From: Cylindrodendrum hubeiense
Taxonomy: Eukaryota > Ascomycota > Sordariomycetes > Hypocreales > Nectriaceae
Assembly: GCA_014621425.1 (NCBI GenBank)
Contig: JAANBB010000091.1
Coordinates: 48,475-112,474, forward strand
Length of the DNA stretch: 64,000 nucleotides
Direction of reading: 5' to 3'
A model generated the notes under the pieces. That model saw only the letters and a list, made by a program, of their open reading frames with translations, was not told the DNA's origin and did no database searches. Positions 32,680 through 43,228 of this stretch are shown piece after piece. The stretch's first letter is position 1. Every line of letters starts with the position of its first letter. The translations under genes and the position numbers were made by a program.

Positions 32680-34453
32680 TCATTCGCGCAACTTTTCCAA
32701 GCCCAAGGTAAAATCCTCAACCTCGATTCCTCGGAATCCTTCCTCGACAACCCATGTGCGGCCCTTCTCCTTGGTATGGAGGAACTCACAGGCACTTCCC
32801 ACGACCAACAAACCCGGTGGTCGGCTGCCCTCGGCCTCAATGGCCTCGGCGACGTGCTCAAGCGTTGTGCGGATAACGCGCTGGTCCGGGCAGCTGGCAC
32901 GCTCAATGACGGCGCAGGGGGTGTTGCCTGGCCACAAGATGCGCTTACTCTCTCTCGCTAGTTGAGAGGCAAGTTCAGGCGACGGCAGAGACGGCGACTG
33001 GGTGGTGGTCGCGTCCTCGCTGGCTGGGGCAAAGGCCTCCAGCTCAATTGGTGTAGTGAGCTCACGGACGAGGCCGACAATGCGGTGCAGGGCCATGAGG
33101 AAGACGACGGTGCGGCTGGGGACGTACTCGGGCGGCGTAGGCGCCTTGCCCTTCTTTCCAGTACCGGTGCAGATGAGGACCTGGTCTGCGACGTCGCGCT
33201 GGGTGGGCGGGATGGCGGCAAACAGGGGGGCGCTCAGAGCGCTGGTGATGCCAGGGAGGACAGAGACACGATCACCGAGACCGTGCTTGCGGAAGAAGGC
33301 GACCTCTTCGCCACCGCGGCCGTAGATGAACGGATCTCCCTGCTTAAGACGGAGAACCGTTTTCCCTTCCTGGACGCCGGCGAGGGCCATTTCAAGCAGC
33401 TCCTCCTGGGCACGCTCGGCATTGCCCGGGAACTTGCGGGCGATCTGGACCGGCGTGCGGCGGGGGATCAGGTCGAGAACACCAGCCGGGACCAGCTTGT
33501 CGGCAAGGATGAGATCGGCCGCCTTGATGGCCTTGTGGGTGGCCTGGGTGAGGAGGTCGGGGTGTCCAGGCCCGCTGCCGGCGAGGATGATGCTGCCGAC
33601 TCGCTTCTCGGCAGGGGGGTTACGCTTCATATCGGGGTCCGTGGAGCCGGGGTAGGACTTCAGGATGGACTCGACGTCGTCGTCGGTGATGGCTGCGAGG
33701 CGCTTCAAGGGCCAGTACTCGCAGACCTGGCCGAGCCAGCGGATGCGGCGGTTCTTGGCGTCCTCCTCGGTGACGAGTCGGTTAAAGTGTGCAGCTTGGT
33801 CGACGGAATCCTCAAGGGAGGACTCGTCCAGTGCCAGCTGATCCTCACTGTGGATGCGCCGACGGACATCGCCCAGGCGGGCACAGGCAGGACCAAGGTT
33901 GGCGGGCAGCAGGGCGGCGATTTCGCGGCGGATGCGTGAGGCGAGCTTGCAGCCGCGGCCGTTGGTGGTGACGCCGATCTGGAGGGGCCCGTCGGTGTGG
34001 CTGGAGAGGAGGGAGAAGGTGCAGAGCTGGGGAGCGTCGACGACATTGACGGGGATGCGATGGCGCTTGCACAGGTTTGAAATGTGTAGGCCTGAGAGGA
34101 GGTTAGTTATGCCATCCTGGAAGGTTACAGAGACAACCAGACTCACTCATGGGATCGCGGGGCCCGGAGGTGACAAAGACAGCGTCCACGACGTTGTCGA
34201 CCTCCTCACGGCCAAGCCGCAGCAAGTCGGCATCCTCAAAGGCCTTCTTGCACCACTTGACCTGGCCGTCGTCGATGCGCTTCTGCAGGCTGTAGTGAAG
34301 CTCCGAGCCCTCGGGGGCGATGAGAATTGGGTGGGCGCCGGCGTTGATGGACTGGCCGCAGCGGGAGGCGGCGAGGGGGTTTGTGCCGACGACGAGGTGG
34401 ACGCTGTCCCTGCAGTTGAGGGCAGCGAGGAGCGAGGTCGGTGGTGTCGCCAT
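32680..34453 (-). CDS. MET1: Siroheme synthesis protein: Met8-like NAD-binding domain plus uroporphyrinogen-III C-methyltransferase
   Basis: Exons 34147-34453 and 32680-34091 (55-bp intron) give 572 residues from ATG 34453. The N-terminal ~260 residues resemble the precorrin-2 dehydrogenase fold (VHLVVGTNPLAASRCGQSI, HRIPVNVVDAPQLCTFSLL, KLASRIRREIAALLP). From about residue 267 comes the SUMT domain: GSIILAGSGPGHPDLLT, LRLKQGDPFIYGRGGEE and VLPGITSALSAPLFAAIP. SUMT methylates uroporphyrinogen III twice with SAM. The product becomes siroheme, the cofactor of sulfite and nitrite reductases. The two-domain order resembles the fusion in bacterial CysG. Whether the N-terminal half still has dehydrogenase or ferrochelatase activity cannot be judged. 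The gene is transcribed in the same direction as its neighbour at 30.7-32.2 kb. Confidence 0.93.
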
Positions 34454-35263
34454 GTTGAAAATGTGTGCGCGTGGCGGCGTGGTGCTCCGTGGATGGGAGG
34501 AGTCGAGAACAACTTTGTGCTTGTCTCGCGGGCGAAGCTTCAACGGGAGGATGCTGACTCGCGAATGCTCCGAAACAGGGACTTCTCCTCTTGTCTCGCA
34601 CTCAAATACCGAAGCTCCGACGGCGGCACAGAAGAGACAATGGGCGGAATGGCTCTCGTCACGACGTCAACTCCAGCCGTCCGACCCAGACTCCCGCTGG
34701 CTTATAAACGACGGCGCATTACCAAAAACAATGGGACCCCGGGACCCTGGCCCTCTCCCGCAGAAAAAAGCCCCCCACATGGCAGCTCCAGAGTCATTGA
34801 ACCCCTCCCCCTCCTCACATGCCGACTAATTACAGTCCCCCGGCGCCCTCGCACACCACAATTTCACGCTTCCTCATACTGGCTCGCGCTGACGCCATTG
34901 CGCGTGGTGGGTCGCGCGCCCTATCAAGGCCTTCGGCCTGTCGGCGTCCCGCTGCGAGCGGCAGTCACGCTGGCGCTGACACCACCGCCGACTTCCGCGG
35001 CACCGCAACCGGAGATGCCCAAATCCCGCTGGTGAAGGCGGCGAGATAGGAGATGCACAAATCCAGGCATTTTCTCGGCATTCTGGATTTCTGACTGCCG
35101 CCACGTGACCCTGAACCGTCCCCTCGGATTCTTATCGGGATAAGGTACGTACCCCCCTACCACGCAGCAAAAAAGATGCGCCCAGGGTCCAAGTCATCCA
35201 CCAGACGTCCCAACACGCAAAAAGAGAAAGCGAAGCAGATGCTCGCCATCGTGATATAGGAAA
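34454..35263. other. GC-rich upstream region of the siroheme gene
   Basis: About 800 bp between the siroheme gene start and tRNA-Lys. Open frames here are GC-driven extensions of antisense frames. The region presumably holds the promoter. Confidence 0.4.
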
Positions 35264-35346
35264 AGCCCGATGCGGGGGTCGAACCCGCAACCTTGAGATT
35301 GCGTACTCGTAAGAGTCTCACGCTCTACCGATTGAGCTAACCGGGC
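35264..35346 (-). tRNA. tRNA-Lys (anticodon CTT) with a 10-bp intron
   Basis: The minus-strand cloverleaf closes exactly. The acceptor stem GCCCGGT pairs with ATCGGGC plus discriminator T. The D arm is 35322-35337 and the anticodon stem TGAGA/TCTCA is at 35316-35320/35294-35298. Anticodon CTT (35313-35311) is followed one base later by a 10-base intron (35309-35300). The T arm is GCGGG-TTCGACC-CCCGC. Confidence 0.93.
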
Positions 35347-35744
35347 GTGGATCTTCTTTGATGAAGGCTCCTCGGTGCGTAATCGCCTCATCAACTTACA
35401 CGGGTCCGGTGGGCGAAAGATGAAAATTTTCCAACCGTGTGGTGGGTACGATCCACCAACATGGCGGCCTGACTTACACCATTAAGAGCGAGGGTGATTA
35501 CCTCACTTTCTACGACTGCAGATGGATGCGTGGGCTGTTTATATTATTCTTGGCAGCAGAGAGGAAAATACCGAGGCTCTGATGTTTGATGGTGTTGTGT
35601 TGAGATCTATTATATGTCGTTTGCCATGTTCCAACGTTAACGCCCCTCCACGTTACAATGCCAATGCCTTCATACCTCGGCATCCTTGCCGTTGCTTTTG
35701 TACACTCCGGTATTTTACAGTTCATTTCATAATACAACTCATCA
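35347..35744. other. Intergenic region, no gene
   Basis: Sequence between tRNA-Lys and the RSM22 stop, probably RSM22 3' UTR. Nothing else is seen. Confidence 0.45.
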
Positions 35745-38189
35745 TCATCTTCGCTTCCTGTCCTCCCGCTTGATCTCCTCCTCGACCTCTTCATCCATTT
35801 GCTTCTCAATGATGCGCTCCTCCTCCTCTTCAGCCTCCATCAACTCCTTGATCAGATCCTGCTTTTTGTTCTTCCTGTTGTTCGCTCGCCTCTCTCGGGG
35901 CGCATTCTTCTCGCCGGCACTGATGCCGCCGGGTCCCATGGTGATCTCCACCCTGCGTGGCTTCGCTCCCTGTCCGGCTCGCTTTCCGCCGTCATCCGGT
36001 CCGCGACCAGCACGAGCCTCCCGTGCCACTCGCGTCTTAGCACCCAGAGCCCACAGGTCTCCCCATCGCGACTTGCGAGCATCGTGATACGCCAGCTTGC
36101 TGAAGCTCTTTGGTACCGTCCAACGCTCAAGTCTTCCCTCTGGCGTGCAAAGATCCAGTGTGACATGTCCCTTGCGCTTCAGGGGGCGCATGACCAAGCG
36201 TGGGAGGGTTCCCATATCCGGCATCTCGTCTGCAGTCTCGAAACCCTTGAATGCTGAAAGTGTGGCCTCCTTGCCAGTCAACGGGCTCTTCTTCGCAACT
36301 CCTCGGCGGATGGCTACGTAGCTAAAGTCCACGTCGCCTTGGTTGTGCTGGCCAGAGCCGAGCACTCGGCTGTAGAAGTTAGGGCGCACGAATCGCTGGT
36401 TGAAGGAGCAAAAGTCCTTGCGACCGCGGCTTTTTCCGGGGATCTGGTACATCGGGCAAACGCCTTGGGTGGTGCAAGGTGCAACGATATGGCCGGGCTC
36501 TCGTTCACGTTGGAATGCCGGGTTGGGCTTCTCGGGAACGTTGTCGGGCTCCCCTGATTGAGGTTGGAGGAATTGCTTGAGAACAGTCTCTCGGACGTGG
36601 GCAACAGCCTCGAAACCGCGGGGGTGGGCCTTTTCAACAACAATCAGGATTCCACCGTCTTTGTTTAGTAGACTCCAGAGATTGTTGAGGACTGCCTGTC
36701 GGTAATGGTCCTGTTCCTGTCCGAGGAAAAGGTGAGAGGCGATGATGACGTCGTAGCTCTTTCGTTGCTGCGGCTTGTCTCCAGCATCAAGATGTACACC
36801 ACGCATCTCTCCGGAGTGCTCGTAGTCAGGCAATCTTGGCAGGAAAGTCGTGTTTTCCAGGAACTCCTTGACACGATGTCGTAATCGGTCCGATCCCACC
36901 ACAACACTCTTCTTGCCAGGAGGGTCTGCAGCACGAACCTCTCCCTTGTCCTTCAGCAGAGCCCACTCGGCTCGAATGATCTCCTCCCAAGCAACCAAAC
37001 CAGCACCACCAGATCCAGCATCCAGAACATTGAGTCCTCCGGACTTTAACTTCGATTGCAACCACTCACTTCCAACCCGCTTCCTCACCTCCCTCAGAAT
37101 GGACATGGAAGACGCATAAGCTGGAGGTAGTGATCCGGCGATGAAGGCATCCGCCTCGATCTCGGTCATGTGTCGCTGGTCTGCTGGCAGACCAACTCCC
37201 TGCATCGGGCCAGTCTTGTTCCATGACGGTGTCGCAGGCGAATTCGGTAGACCAGAACCACCAAAAGCAACTTCAGCTGCCTTCTTCACATGGTCGATGT
37301 GGGTTCTGTCGAGAAGTTCGCGAATGGGGCTAATCAGTTGATCTCGAGGAAGAACAAGCTCGACCAAGTCGTCGTAGAAACGGCCCTCGACGGAGAAAGG
37401 GTGGAATCGACGGACATCGGCCAACTCTCTTTGGTTATAATCCTCCTCCTCTGGCCAAGCCTGAGCCTCTTCAACCTGGCGTTCCTGCTCTTCCTCCTCC
37501 TTTACTGCAGCCTTGTTCTCCTCTTCGCGTTGCTTCTTTTGGCTTATCTCGAAATCTTGGGCAAGTCTCTGTAGTGCATCGTATTCTCTCTGGTTCCTCG
37601 CGACCAAGTCGACATATCCGGGAGCCCGATGGGCCAAGTATTCTGACCCTGGTTCCTCGACGAGTTCCTCTGAGACCTCAGCGCTGACTTCTTCTCCCTC
37701 TTCGCGGGGGATCTGGTATGGGATCTCTTCAAATTCGCCTCCGTCGAGCTCCCGAATTATAGTACCCTCTTCATCTGATCGTGGTGATTGTGGGCCCATA
37801 TCGGCATGGGTGTCGATGCCGACATCTTCGGGTAGGGTCTCTCGCAAGGGCGGTCCGTACAGTCGCTCGTACAGGGCGTATTCCTCCTGGTTCAGATAAC
37901 CCTTCGGCAAGGTATCTCGAAATCTCTGCTTCGCATCTCGCACGACTTGCTCAATTTCCTCTGCCGATTGGCCTGGGGTGGGCGTGGCGGCAACCTCCTG
38001 TCGCAAACATCTCGATGTCGAAAAGGCTTGTGTAATTGCTGGGCTCCTATTGGTTTGGGAGAAACGAGAGCAAGAAAAGGCCTGCGTTCGAGCCGAGGAA
38101 GGGTTGAAGGTGGGAAAAAGGGTCGCAATTACTGAAGTAGACAAATTACGCCCCGGACAGGCATTCCGGATGCCTCGTGCGGATAGCAT
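35745..38189 (-). CDS. RSM22: Mitochondrial small ribosomal subunit protein Rsm22 (methyltransferase-like)
   Basis: Single-exon CDS of 814 codons. The basic, Ser/Arg-rich N-terminus (MLSARGIRNACPGRNLSTSV) looks like a mitochondrial presequence. A charged spacer follows, then the Rsm22 family core: DAFIAGSLPPAYASSMSIL, the SAM-fold glycine loop VLDAGSGGAGLVAWEE, and a cysteine motif CTTQGVCPMYQIPG...DFCSFNQRFVRPNFYS that in this family binds an iron-sulfur cluster or metal. DVDFSYVAIRRG lies near the end, and the tail is very basic with coiled-coil-like Glu/Lys runs. The protein belongs to the small mitoribosomal subunit and its assembly. 814 residues is long mainly because of the spacer and tail. 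Confidence 0.92.
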   Translation of the reverse strand: MLSARGIRNACPGRNLSTSVIATLFPTFNPSSARTQAFSCSRFSQTNRSPAITQAFSTSRCLRQEVAATPTPGQSAEEIEQVVRDAKQRFRDTLPKGYLNQEEYALYERLYGPPLRETLPEDVGIDTHADMGPQSPRSDEEGTIIRELDGGEFEEIPYQIPREEGEEVSAEVSEELVEEPGSEYLAHRAPGYVDLVARNQREYDALQRLAQDFEISQKKQREEENKAAVKEEEEQERQVEEAQAWPEEEDYNQRELADVRRFHPFSVEGRFYDDLVELVLPRDQLISPIRELLDRTHIDHVKKAAEVAFGGSGLPNSPATPSWNKTGPMQGVGLPADQRHMTEIEADAFIAGSLPPAYASSMSILREVRKRVGSEWLQSKLKSGGLNVLDAGSGGAGLVAWEEIIRAEWALLKDKGEVRAADPPGKKSVVVGSDRLRHRVKEFLENTTFLPRLPDYEHSGEMRGVHLDAGDKPQQRKSYDVIIASHLFLGQEQDHYRQAVLNNLWSLLNKDGGILIVVEKAHPRGFEAVAHVRETVLKQFLQPQSGEPDNVPEKPNPAFQREREPGHIVAPCTTQGVCPMYQIPGKSRGRKDFCSFNQRFVRPNFYSRVLGSGQHNQGDVDFSYVAIRRGVAKKSPLTGKEATLSAFKGFETADEMPDMGTLPRLVMRPLKRKGHVTLDLCTPEGRLERWTVPKSFSKLAYHDARKSRWGDLWALGAKTRVAREARAGRGPDDGGKRAGQGAKPRRVEITMGPGGISAGEKNAPRERRANNRKNKKQDLIKELMEAEEEEERIIEKQMDEEVEEEIKREDRKRR

Positions 38190-38492
38190 TTTGGTATTGT
38201 ACAGGTTTGGTGGTTGATGGGTTCATGGAATGGTTCGCATCTAGAACTTTTTTCGGCCATTGCTCGCTGTCGCGTTGTCACGTGACCTAATTCATCTCCG
38301 TCATACATACCACTTGCATTTAATAAATCGGAGCATCATGATAAGTCAGGGATGAACGATCAAATGGGGTCAAAATAATTCAATAGGTCATATCAACGCC
38401 AAAGGCAAGTCTCCCTGTAATATAAATCCCACCACACTGAATGAATCCTCTCAACGCCTGATGCCAATCACTCCTCCGATACTGGGTTCTCA

Positions 38493-39260
38493 TCATTCAC
38501 CACCCAAATCCGCCAGCGTCTTAAATGCAGGCTTCTGTACGGGGGCCTTTGCACCGCCAGGTCCGGGTTTCGCAGGAGTTTGCTGTATTGGTTTGTGGGT
38601 GTTGAACATGGACTTCTCCGCCGCCTTGTAGGGATCGAACTAGCAACCAGTCAGCCTCTCTCTCTTCATATTTCCTTTCAGGTACCTACCGAAAACAGGG
38701 ACACCAAGTAGAGTCCGACAAAGACAATCAGCGCGTTGAGTAGCCGACCGATACCCCACGATGACGAGGAAGTAGCGGCGGTGACCCCACGGGGAGGAGC
38801 AGCCCGAGGGGGGCCTTCGCCGCCCAGCTTCCGACCAGGCTTCTCGAAGATATCACCGCCCCCCTTGCCTGAGTCGCCAAGCTTGATGGCGTTCATGATC
38901 GCCTGCGTCAGGGCAGGAGGGTTTGCGCCCTTGATAGTCTCGACGCAGTTGCCGCCGTGGAAGATCTTGAAGGTCGGCATGGCGGAGACAGCTTGGGCGC
39001 GAGAGATGGCGGATTGCGTGTCGACATTGACCTTGACAAAGGCCACCTTCTTGGGGCGCGAGTGTTCGTTTGCGAGCTTCTCGAAGTGCGGGGCGATCAT
39101 CTTGCAGGGGCCGCACCAGTCGGCATAGACTATCGAGCGGGTGTTAGTTGCGCTGGGAACTGCGAGAACGGAGGGGCCGGCAAGTACAGTCTGCGATGAC
39201 CACATTGGTCCCGGAAAGGATGGTCTGCCATTCGGCAGTGGATCCGATGTTGACGGTCAT
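38493..39260 (-). CDS. Thioredoxin-domain protein with C-terminal hydrophobic segment
   Basis: Exons 39188-39260, 38690-39129 and 38493-38639 (introns 58 and 50 bp, phases agree) give 219 residues. The N-terminal thioredoxin fold has the redox motif WCGPC (Cys30, Cys33) and the cis-Pro loop SAMPTFKIFHGG, so a disulfide reductase role is expected. Unlike a plain ~105-residue thioredoxin, it continues through a Gly/Pro-rich linker to a hydrophobic stretch (LLNALIVFVGLYLVSLF, about residues 150-170) that could anchor it in a membrane. It ends with a Pro/Lys-rich tail (IQQTPAKPGPGGAKAPVQKP). The likely form is a membrane-anchored thioredoxin with its domain facing the cytosol. The compartment is not certain. 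Confidence 0.9.
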
Positions 39261-39928
39261 TATTGCGATGTTCGATCGTGCGTTCGTGACGTTATTAGGA
39301 GGATGAGTGCCTGGAACGTGGGAAGAAGCCAGATCGGTTGCGTTGGCTGGTGTTCATGGTTGAAGTGCTGACCAAGCTATGGCGCAACGCCGGTTGAGGC
39401 AGGCGGTGACCAAAAACGGATCGTTTCTGCCAGCGCTAGTTCACCCCACAATCCAGCTAGGCGGTATCATGTTCTATGACGATCGCGAGTCAGATAGATG
39501 CAAGTCAACCTAAATTCCAAATAATCCACGAGGCAAACTGTATCGGCCCTGTCCAAGAAGCGCAACTGCCCACTACCAATCGAAACTCCCCTCTACTATC
39601 TCCAGATCTAGCACTCCAAAAACAAGTGATCCTCCTTCAATAACTTGATCATCGTCGCGGACCTCGTGACCTAGATAGCGAAGCGAAGAACGGTGACGAT
39701 CGGGGACTCATTATTTAGTGTCCCAAACAAAGCGCCTCTCAAGCATTTAACCTGGGCACTTCCTAGTCAGTGTATCTGTTCAATTGAGGTGAGATACTTG
39801 GCTTTTAGCTATCTGGATTCTTGTGGCCAGCAAACCCTCTGGACTCTTATTAGAATTCATCAAAAATTTGACCTTTAGCAGGTCACGCGTCTATTTCAAG
39901 ACCTAATCGCCGTGATAGGTCCACTCAT
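39261..39928. other. Intergenic region between thioredoxin and GH55 genes
   Basis: About 670 bp holding the upstream region of the thioredoxin gene and the 3' region of the GH55 gene. No supported ORF. Confidence 0.45.
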
Positions 39929-42439
39929 TCATGGCGAGTACAGAGCCAAGGTATCTGCAAAGGTGCTGTTGTTCTGAATCGCCCCAACCCAGTCGACGCC
40001 ATCCCTCTGCACCATGTATTTCGTTCCCACCGTACTCAACCCCAAAAACCTCGTTCCATCTACGTCACCTTCGACGCTTAAGATTCTCTCTTGGCAGTAC
40101 TCTGGGGACTTGTTGCTTGCGCATGTGTCATTGTAGTTGTTGAAGAACGAATACAACCCAGCCCCGTACACTACCACATTGCTCGAATTGAGAACCCTCA
40201 TGCCCCATCCCATGGCACAGCCTACCGCGCGGTCATTCTGGCAGTCGGTTTGGAAGTCCGGGTCATTAAGGAGAGGCACTGGTGGGAATGGGTAGAATGC
40301 AGGAGGAAGTGGTTGAAAGTATGCCTGCTCCGTCTGGGCGTGACCGATGTACACGTCTCGGGTGTTGACAAGCTGATACTGATAGAGGACATGGTGCTCT
40401 GAACCAGTAGCACTCAGCCAAATGCGACCCCTTTGAGACTCTATGAGAAGGCCTCGTCCCGCAAATATAGCAACGCGGTGGTACACCTGATCTTCGAGAT
40501 CATGGTCTGCAACCCAGAACCAACAGTTCTCTGTGAAAAGGCCGCCAGCAAAGACTGTGACGTGCATACTCATGTATGCGGCGATGCAGCTAGAGTTTGG
40601 TGCATTATTGCCTTTGGTAGTAGGACATTCGGAGACTTGTAAGTATGTTCCTGCAGAACCACCCACACGAGTGTGTACATCCCACATGCCTGAGGGAATC
40701 CCGGCAGCGAATAGGTTGTACTCGATTAGAATGGCACCAGCTGCAGGTCCACGGGTAGAGATAATGGTATCTGACCATTCAATTCGGCCGACGTCTCTAG
40801 GGCGGCCGACCTGGATGACAGAACGAGGGTTGCGCATGTCTTGAAACTTGGGTCCCGTGGCCATGATGATCGAAGCCTGCGCCTCTCCCACAATCTTTGC
40901 GTTGGCTGGGATGAAGACGGTATCTGTGACGATGTAGATTCCAGCGTCTAAGTAGGCTATGAGCCCGTTGGTAGCTGTATAACTGAATAGCTTGTTGAGT
41001 GCTTGGGTATCGTCATGGGAAGCATCGCCCGCTGCTCCGTTGGCTCTGGCAGAAGAGAAGTATTCAATTGAGACTTGTTCATATTGGGGCTGTCAGTAAT
41101 CAGTAAGAAATCATGCAACCTGATAAGTCACGGACCTTGGATCTCTCGTAGTACCTGTTGCCTTCGAGGAGGTTGGCGCTGCGACTTGTCGAGACGTTGT
41201 AGTACCCTGTTTCATCGAACAAACCACTAGAGTCTGCTAAATGGCCCTGAACATGTTAGTCCAGAATTCTCACCACTCATAAAATACTTACCATGACAAA
41301 AACACCGTTTCCTTCCGGGCTCAGGATGTCTGCTGCAAGGTCAACCCCACCAGGACCCAAAAGCACGTCATTCACATTCTCAAAGTGAACATTCTCCATC
41401 ACGAATGAGCCCCCACTTCCCGCCGAACCACTTGTCATCCGAGTCGTAGAGATTGCAGTAGCAACATTCTCAAACCAGCTGTCGATGATGGTGATGGAGC
41501 CCACTCCATGCGAGACATCGTCCATCTTGATGCCAACCCGACAGCCCTTGAAAACCGCACTCTTGAACGTCCATCCCCAATTCCATGTCATCCAGATGGC
41601 TACATCCGCATCGTGAAACCAGAGATTTCGAGCAGTATACTGTTGGTTTCCCAAGACAGTTGCATTGCCTCCGCCGTAGAAGTATAGATCGTTCAACAAC
41701 CCACCAGAGCCTTCTTCAATGAAGAGACCAGTGTGGTGATTTCCAGGCACGGTCGAGAGGCGAAAAACACAGTTTGTGATAGCCGATGCTTGAGAGCAAG
41801 GCCAGTGGATGCCTACAACGGGAAAGTCAGGAGGGAGAGCCGTGGTGTCAATGACCAAGTTGCGGATCTGACGAAAGAAGGTGTTGGTCGAGTTCCAAGC
41901 GAGGGCGCCGTTGAACAGATACGGATTCGCATCGATAAGTGCAAAACTTTCCTTGGAGAAGGAACCGGATGCTTTGATGATCGGCCGATTATTCGGGTCG
42001 CCGATGAGCTGGGTGTAGTAGATGTCAATGATGGCGCTGCTGATCAGGTAGGTTCTGGACAATCGTCAGAGCAGCTCTCTCTACACTCGCAGCAGACCGT
42101 GTGGCAAATACATACCCAGAGGGGAAGTAAACAGTTGCAGGAGAAATGGTGCTTCCCTTGCAAATCCCCGGGGTGCATCGACTGCCAGCGCTGATGGCAG
42201 CGTTGATTGCGGCTGTGTCGTCGGTGACTGGCTCGGTGTAAGTAGCCAACTTGAGAACTCGGAGACAGGATATGCAAACCTCCATCGCCAACAGCACCGT
42301 AATCTTTGACGTCCCGAAAAACGCGGTAGTGGCTGTCTGGGAAGTATGGTGACTTGCCAAAGTGGCCAATCCCCTCCATCCAGTACTTTGCCTGCGCAGC
42401 ACCCGCGAGCGCGAAGGTGATGAAGGCTATCAGCTTCAT
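39929..42439 (-). CDS. Secreted GH55-type glucan 1,3-beta-glucosidase (pectate-lyase superfamily fold)
   Basis: Five exons, 42280-42439, 42116-42227, 41292-42054, 41136-41246 and 39929-41089. Introns are 45-61 bp and all phases are consistent, giving 768 residues. A clear signal peptide (MKLIAFITFALAGAAQA) is followed by the mature start KYWMEGIGHFGKSPYFPDS. Two beta-helix modules each open with the family pattern: RVFRDVKDYGAVGDGVTDDT, and later an ASHDDTQALNKLF repeat. TVFIPANAKIVGEAQASIIM and GPTHGHYLYQ-like features are in keeping with GH55. The enzyme hydrolyses beta-1,3-glucan from its end outside the cell, for nutrition, mycoparasitism or wall remodelling. Length and domain layout are normal for the family. 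Confidence 0.9.
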
Positions 42440-43228
42440 GGTTTCGATGCAAGTCTCGACAACGCACTTGAAGAATTTACTTTAGTAGAAGCCGGCAGAC
42501 TGGTGAGAAGTTTGAAAGGAAAGAAAGCAAGCTGTCAAAATTAGGGTTGTTAGGTTCTTGCACATCACGCCTCGCACCTGCTCAACGTGATCCAACTAGA
42601 AGGGGCCGCAGGTGAAGCTCCTTCCTTCCCGCCTATCACGCCCAATTGGCCTGCGCCTTTCCAATAACCACGTTCCCCAGGCAGCGACCAGTCCGAAACC
42701 TGGGGATGTCACGCTCAGCAACGGATCAGCAACGTGGTCGTCATTCCCTGGGCGAGGTACCTTGCAGTGATACAACTCCCTCAACTTGATATGCATGATA
42801 ACATGCTGGTCCCACGAATCAGGGTCAGGTGCCAGTAAAATACGATCGCTCGATGCTGTGAATCGTTGCGGTTCCTCGATCAATGCGCGTGGAGGGATGT
42901 CAAATAATCGCAGGTCAAATGTCAGGTCGACAGTGAAATCCACCAAGGCGACACGCGAGGTTTGGAGATATCATGATATCCAAAACCCCGTCGCTGGGTA
43001 GGGTATTTATGTTTAACTGTTTAGTGTAAGGTAATGAGTTGTAAGTTTACGCGTAGTCCTTGTTGAAGACCATGCTTCTATTGTTGAAATGGTATCAACT
43101 AATCTATATCCAATTTTCAACGCCATCCATACGGCCACCGCCGTGGTCATAATCCCATTATAACAGCGATTACTAGTGCTCAAGCATCAAGCATCAAAGA
43201 ATGTGTCAGAAGAAGAACCATCTACGGT
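42440..43228. other. Intergenic region between GH55 and lipoyl synthase genes
   Basis: About 790 bp with the GH55 promoter and the 3' region of the lipoyl synthase gene. One 116-codon minus frame (42596-42946) has no supporting splice sites or domain and is not called. Confidence 0.4.

Noticed and set aside
32962..35035. Long plus-strand ORFs (325 and 393 codons) opposite and upstream of the siroheme gene
   Set aside because: Low-complexity antisense frames in GC-rich coding sequence. The siroheme gene on the other strand explains the openness.
42596..42946. 116-codon minus frame between GH55 and lipoyl synthase
   Set aside because: No start context, no domain, and it fits the expected promoter of the GH55 gene.
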